From Anaerolineaceae bacterium (GTDB lineage Bacteria; Chloroflexota; Anaerolineae; Anaerolineales; Anaerolineaceae), in NCBI GenBank assembly GCA_016841525.1, contig JAENYZ010000001.1, positions 868,001-932,000 of the forward strand: 64,000 nucleotides of DNA, given 5' to 3'. The stretch's first letter is position 1. Every line of letters begins with the position of its first letter. Under the pieces are notes generated by a model that did not search any database, was not told the origin of the DNA, and saw only the letters and a program-made list of their open reading frames with translations. Positions 63,837-64,000 of the stretch are shown piece after piece. The position numbers and the translations under genes were made by a program.

Positions 63837-64000
63837 TTATTGGTGATTAAGGCGGGATTTGATTTTTAGGAACTTGTGGGAAACTGTCATCCTGTCAGGT
63901 TGTTTCACCGAAATCTCAAACGCTTCAACCAGCGGATCACCTTGCAGAAGTTTACTTCTTTCCAGTCTATCGATCCCGATATAGTGGCTGCAGAGCATTA
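63837..64000 (-). CDS. C-terminal end of a gene entering from the right edge
   Basis: An open minus-strand frame runs from the window edge to a TAA at 63837-63839, giving about 54 residues (HYIGIDRLERSKLLQGDP, then VEAFEISVKQPDRMTV). A terminator follows 110 bases later, which supports a real gene end. The segment VEAFEISVKQPD faintly resembles the last strand of dihydroneopterin aldolase, but this is too short to name. Confidence 0.45.
   Translation of the reverse strand, partial: MLCSHYIGIDRLERSKLLQGDPLVEAFEISVKQPDRMTVSHKFLKIKSRLNHQ

Noticed and set aside
1-64000. CRISPR arrays, rRNA genes, intact insertion sequences
   Set aside because: I scanned for regularly spaced repeats, rRNA signatures and transposase motifs and saw none.

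Overview
The window reads as an ordinary chromosomal segment of a Chloroflexota bacterium, most likely class Anaerolineae. This is an inference from gene content and style: the nusA-ylxR-infB-rbfA-nrnA-truB-ribF block, a TrpB2-type tryptophan synthase, a fused double ThyX, many WD40/beta-helix secreted proteins, and secreted proteins ending in an LPL-type hydrophobic tail. No rRNA, CRISPR array or intact mobile element is visible. One tRNA (Lys, anticodon TTT) is present.

Layout. 1-4.2 kb: the end of a HEAT-like protein, two hypothetical genes and a membrane pyrophosphatase (hppA). 4.3-11.5 kb: an oppABCDF peptide importer in operon with an enolase-superfamily dipeptide epimerase. 12.2-13.96 kb: trpB2 behind a near-consensus promoter and a T-box whose specifier reads TGG (Trp). 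14.2-20.5 kb: a 2100-residue secreted beta-helix protein. 20.6-23.8 kb: a degenerate receiver-like protein and a NarL/NarX-type two-component pair. 23.9-27.3 kb: CPBP protease, double ThyX and ribF. 27.3-33.8 kb: the translation/transcription block truB-nrnA-rbfA-infB-ylxR-nusA, apparently without rimP. 34.1-41.9 kb: a GH13 glucosidase, a divergent Zn-ribbon protein with a methyltransferase-like motif, and a class A penicillin-binding protein with very long tails. 42-48.7 kb: a six-hairpin-glycosidase-like protein overlapping a WD40 lipoprotein, an OsmC protein and nicotinate phosphoribosyltransferase. 48.8-53.9 kb: an aminoglycoside-phosphotransferase-fold kinase, a ferredoxin-like protein with SufE, an ArsM-like methyltransferase, a 2-hydroxyacid dehydrogenase and a CDF metal exporter. 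54-54.45 kb: a purely repetitive stretch. 54.5-59.2 kb: an S9 peptidase, thioredoxin, a lipoprotein and two overlapping sulfotransferases. 59.2-64 kb: tRNA-Lys, a secreted beta-propeller, a decayed tyrosine recombinase, typA, and the end of another gene.

How parts work together. Opp plus the epimerase looks like uptake and use of short, probably murein-derived, peptides. RibF makes FAD, and the next gene, ThyX, is an FAD enzyme. SufE and the ferredoxin-like protein fit Fe-S metabolism. The histidine kinase and NarL regulator sit upstream of the pseudo-receiver and giant surface protein, but no regulatory link can be shown here.

Most notable unexplained structure: two dispersed palindromic repeat families. 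R1 is about 180 bp with two hairpins and has two copies in opposite orientation. R2 is 94-95 bp with terminal inverted repeats and has three copies. Two R2 copies bracket an R1 copy at 54.0-54.44 kb. Other items worth follow-up are the altered-motif methyltransferase-like protein, an OppC with a large inserted membrane segment, and the recombinase fossil, which is hidden by in-frame stops.
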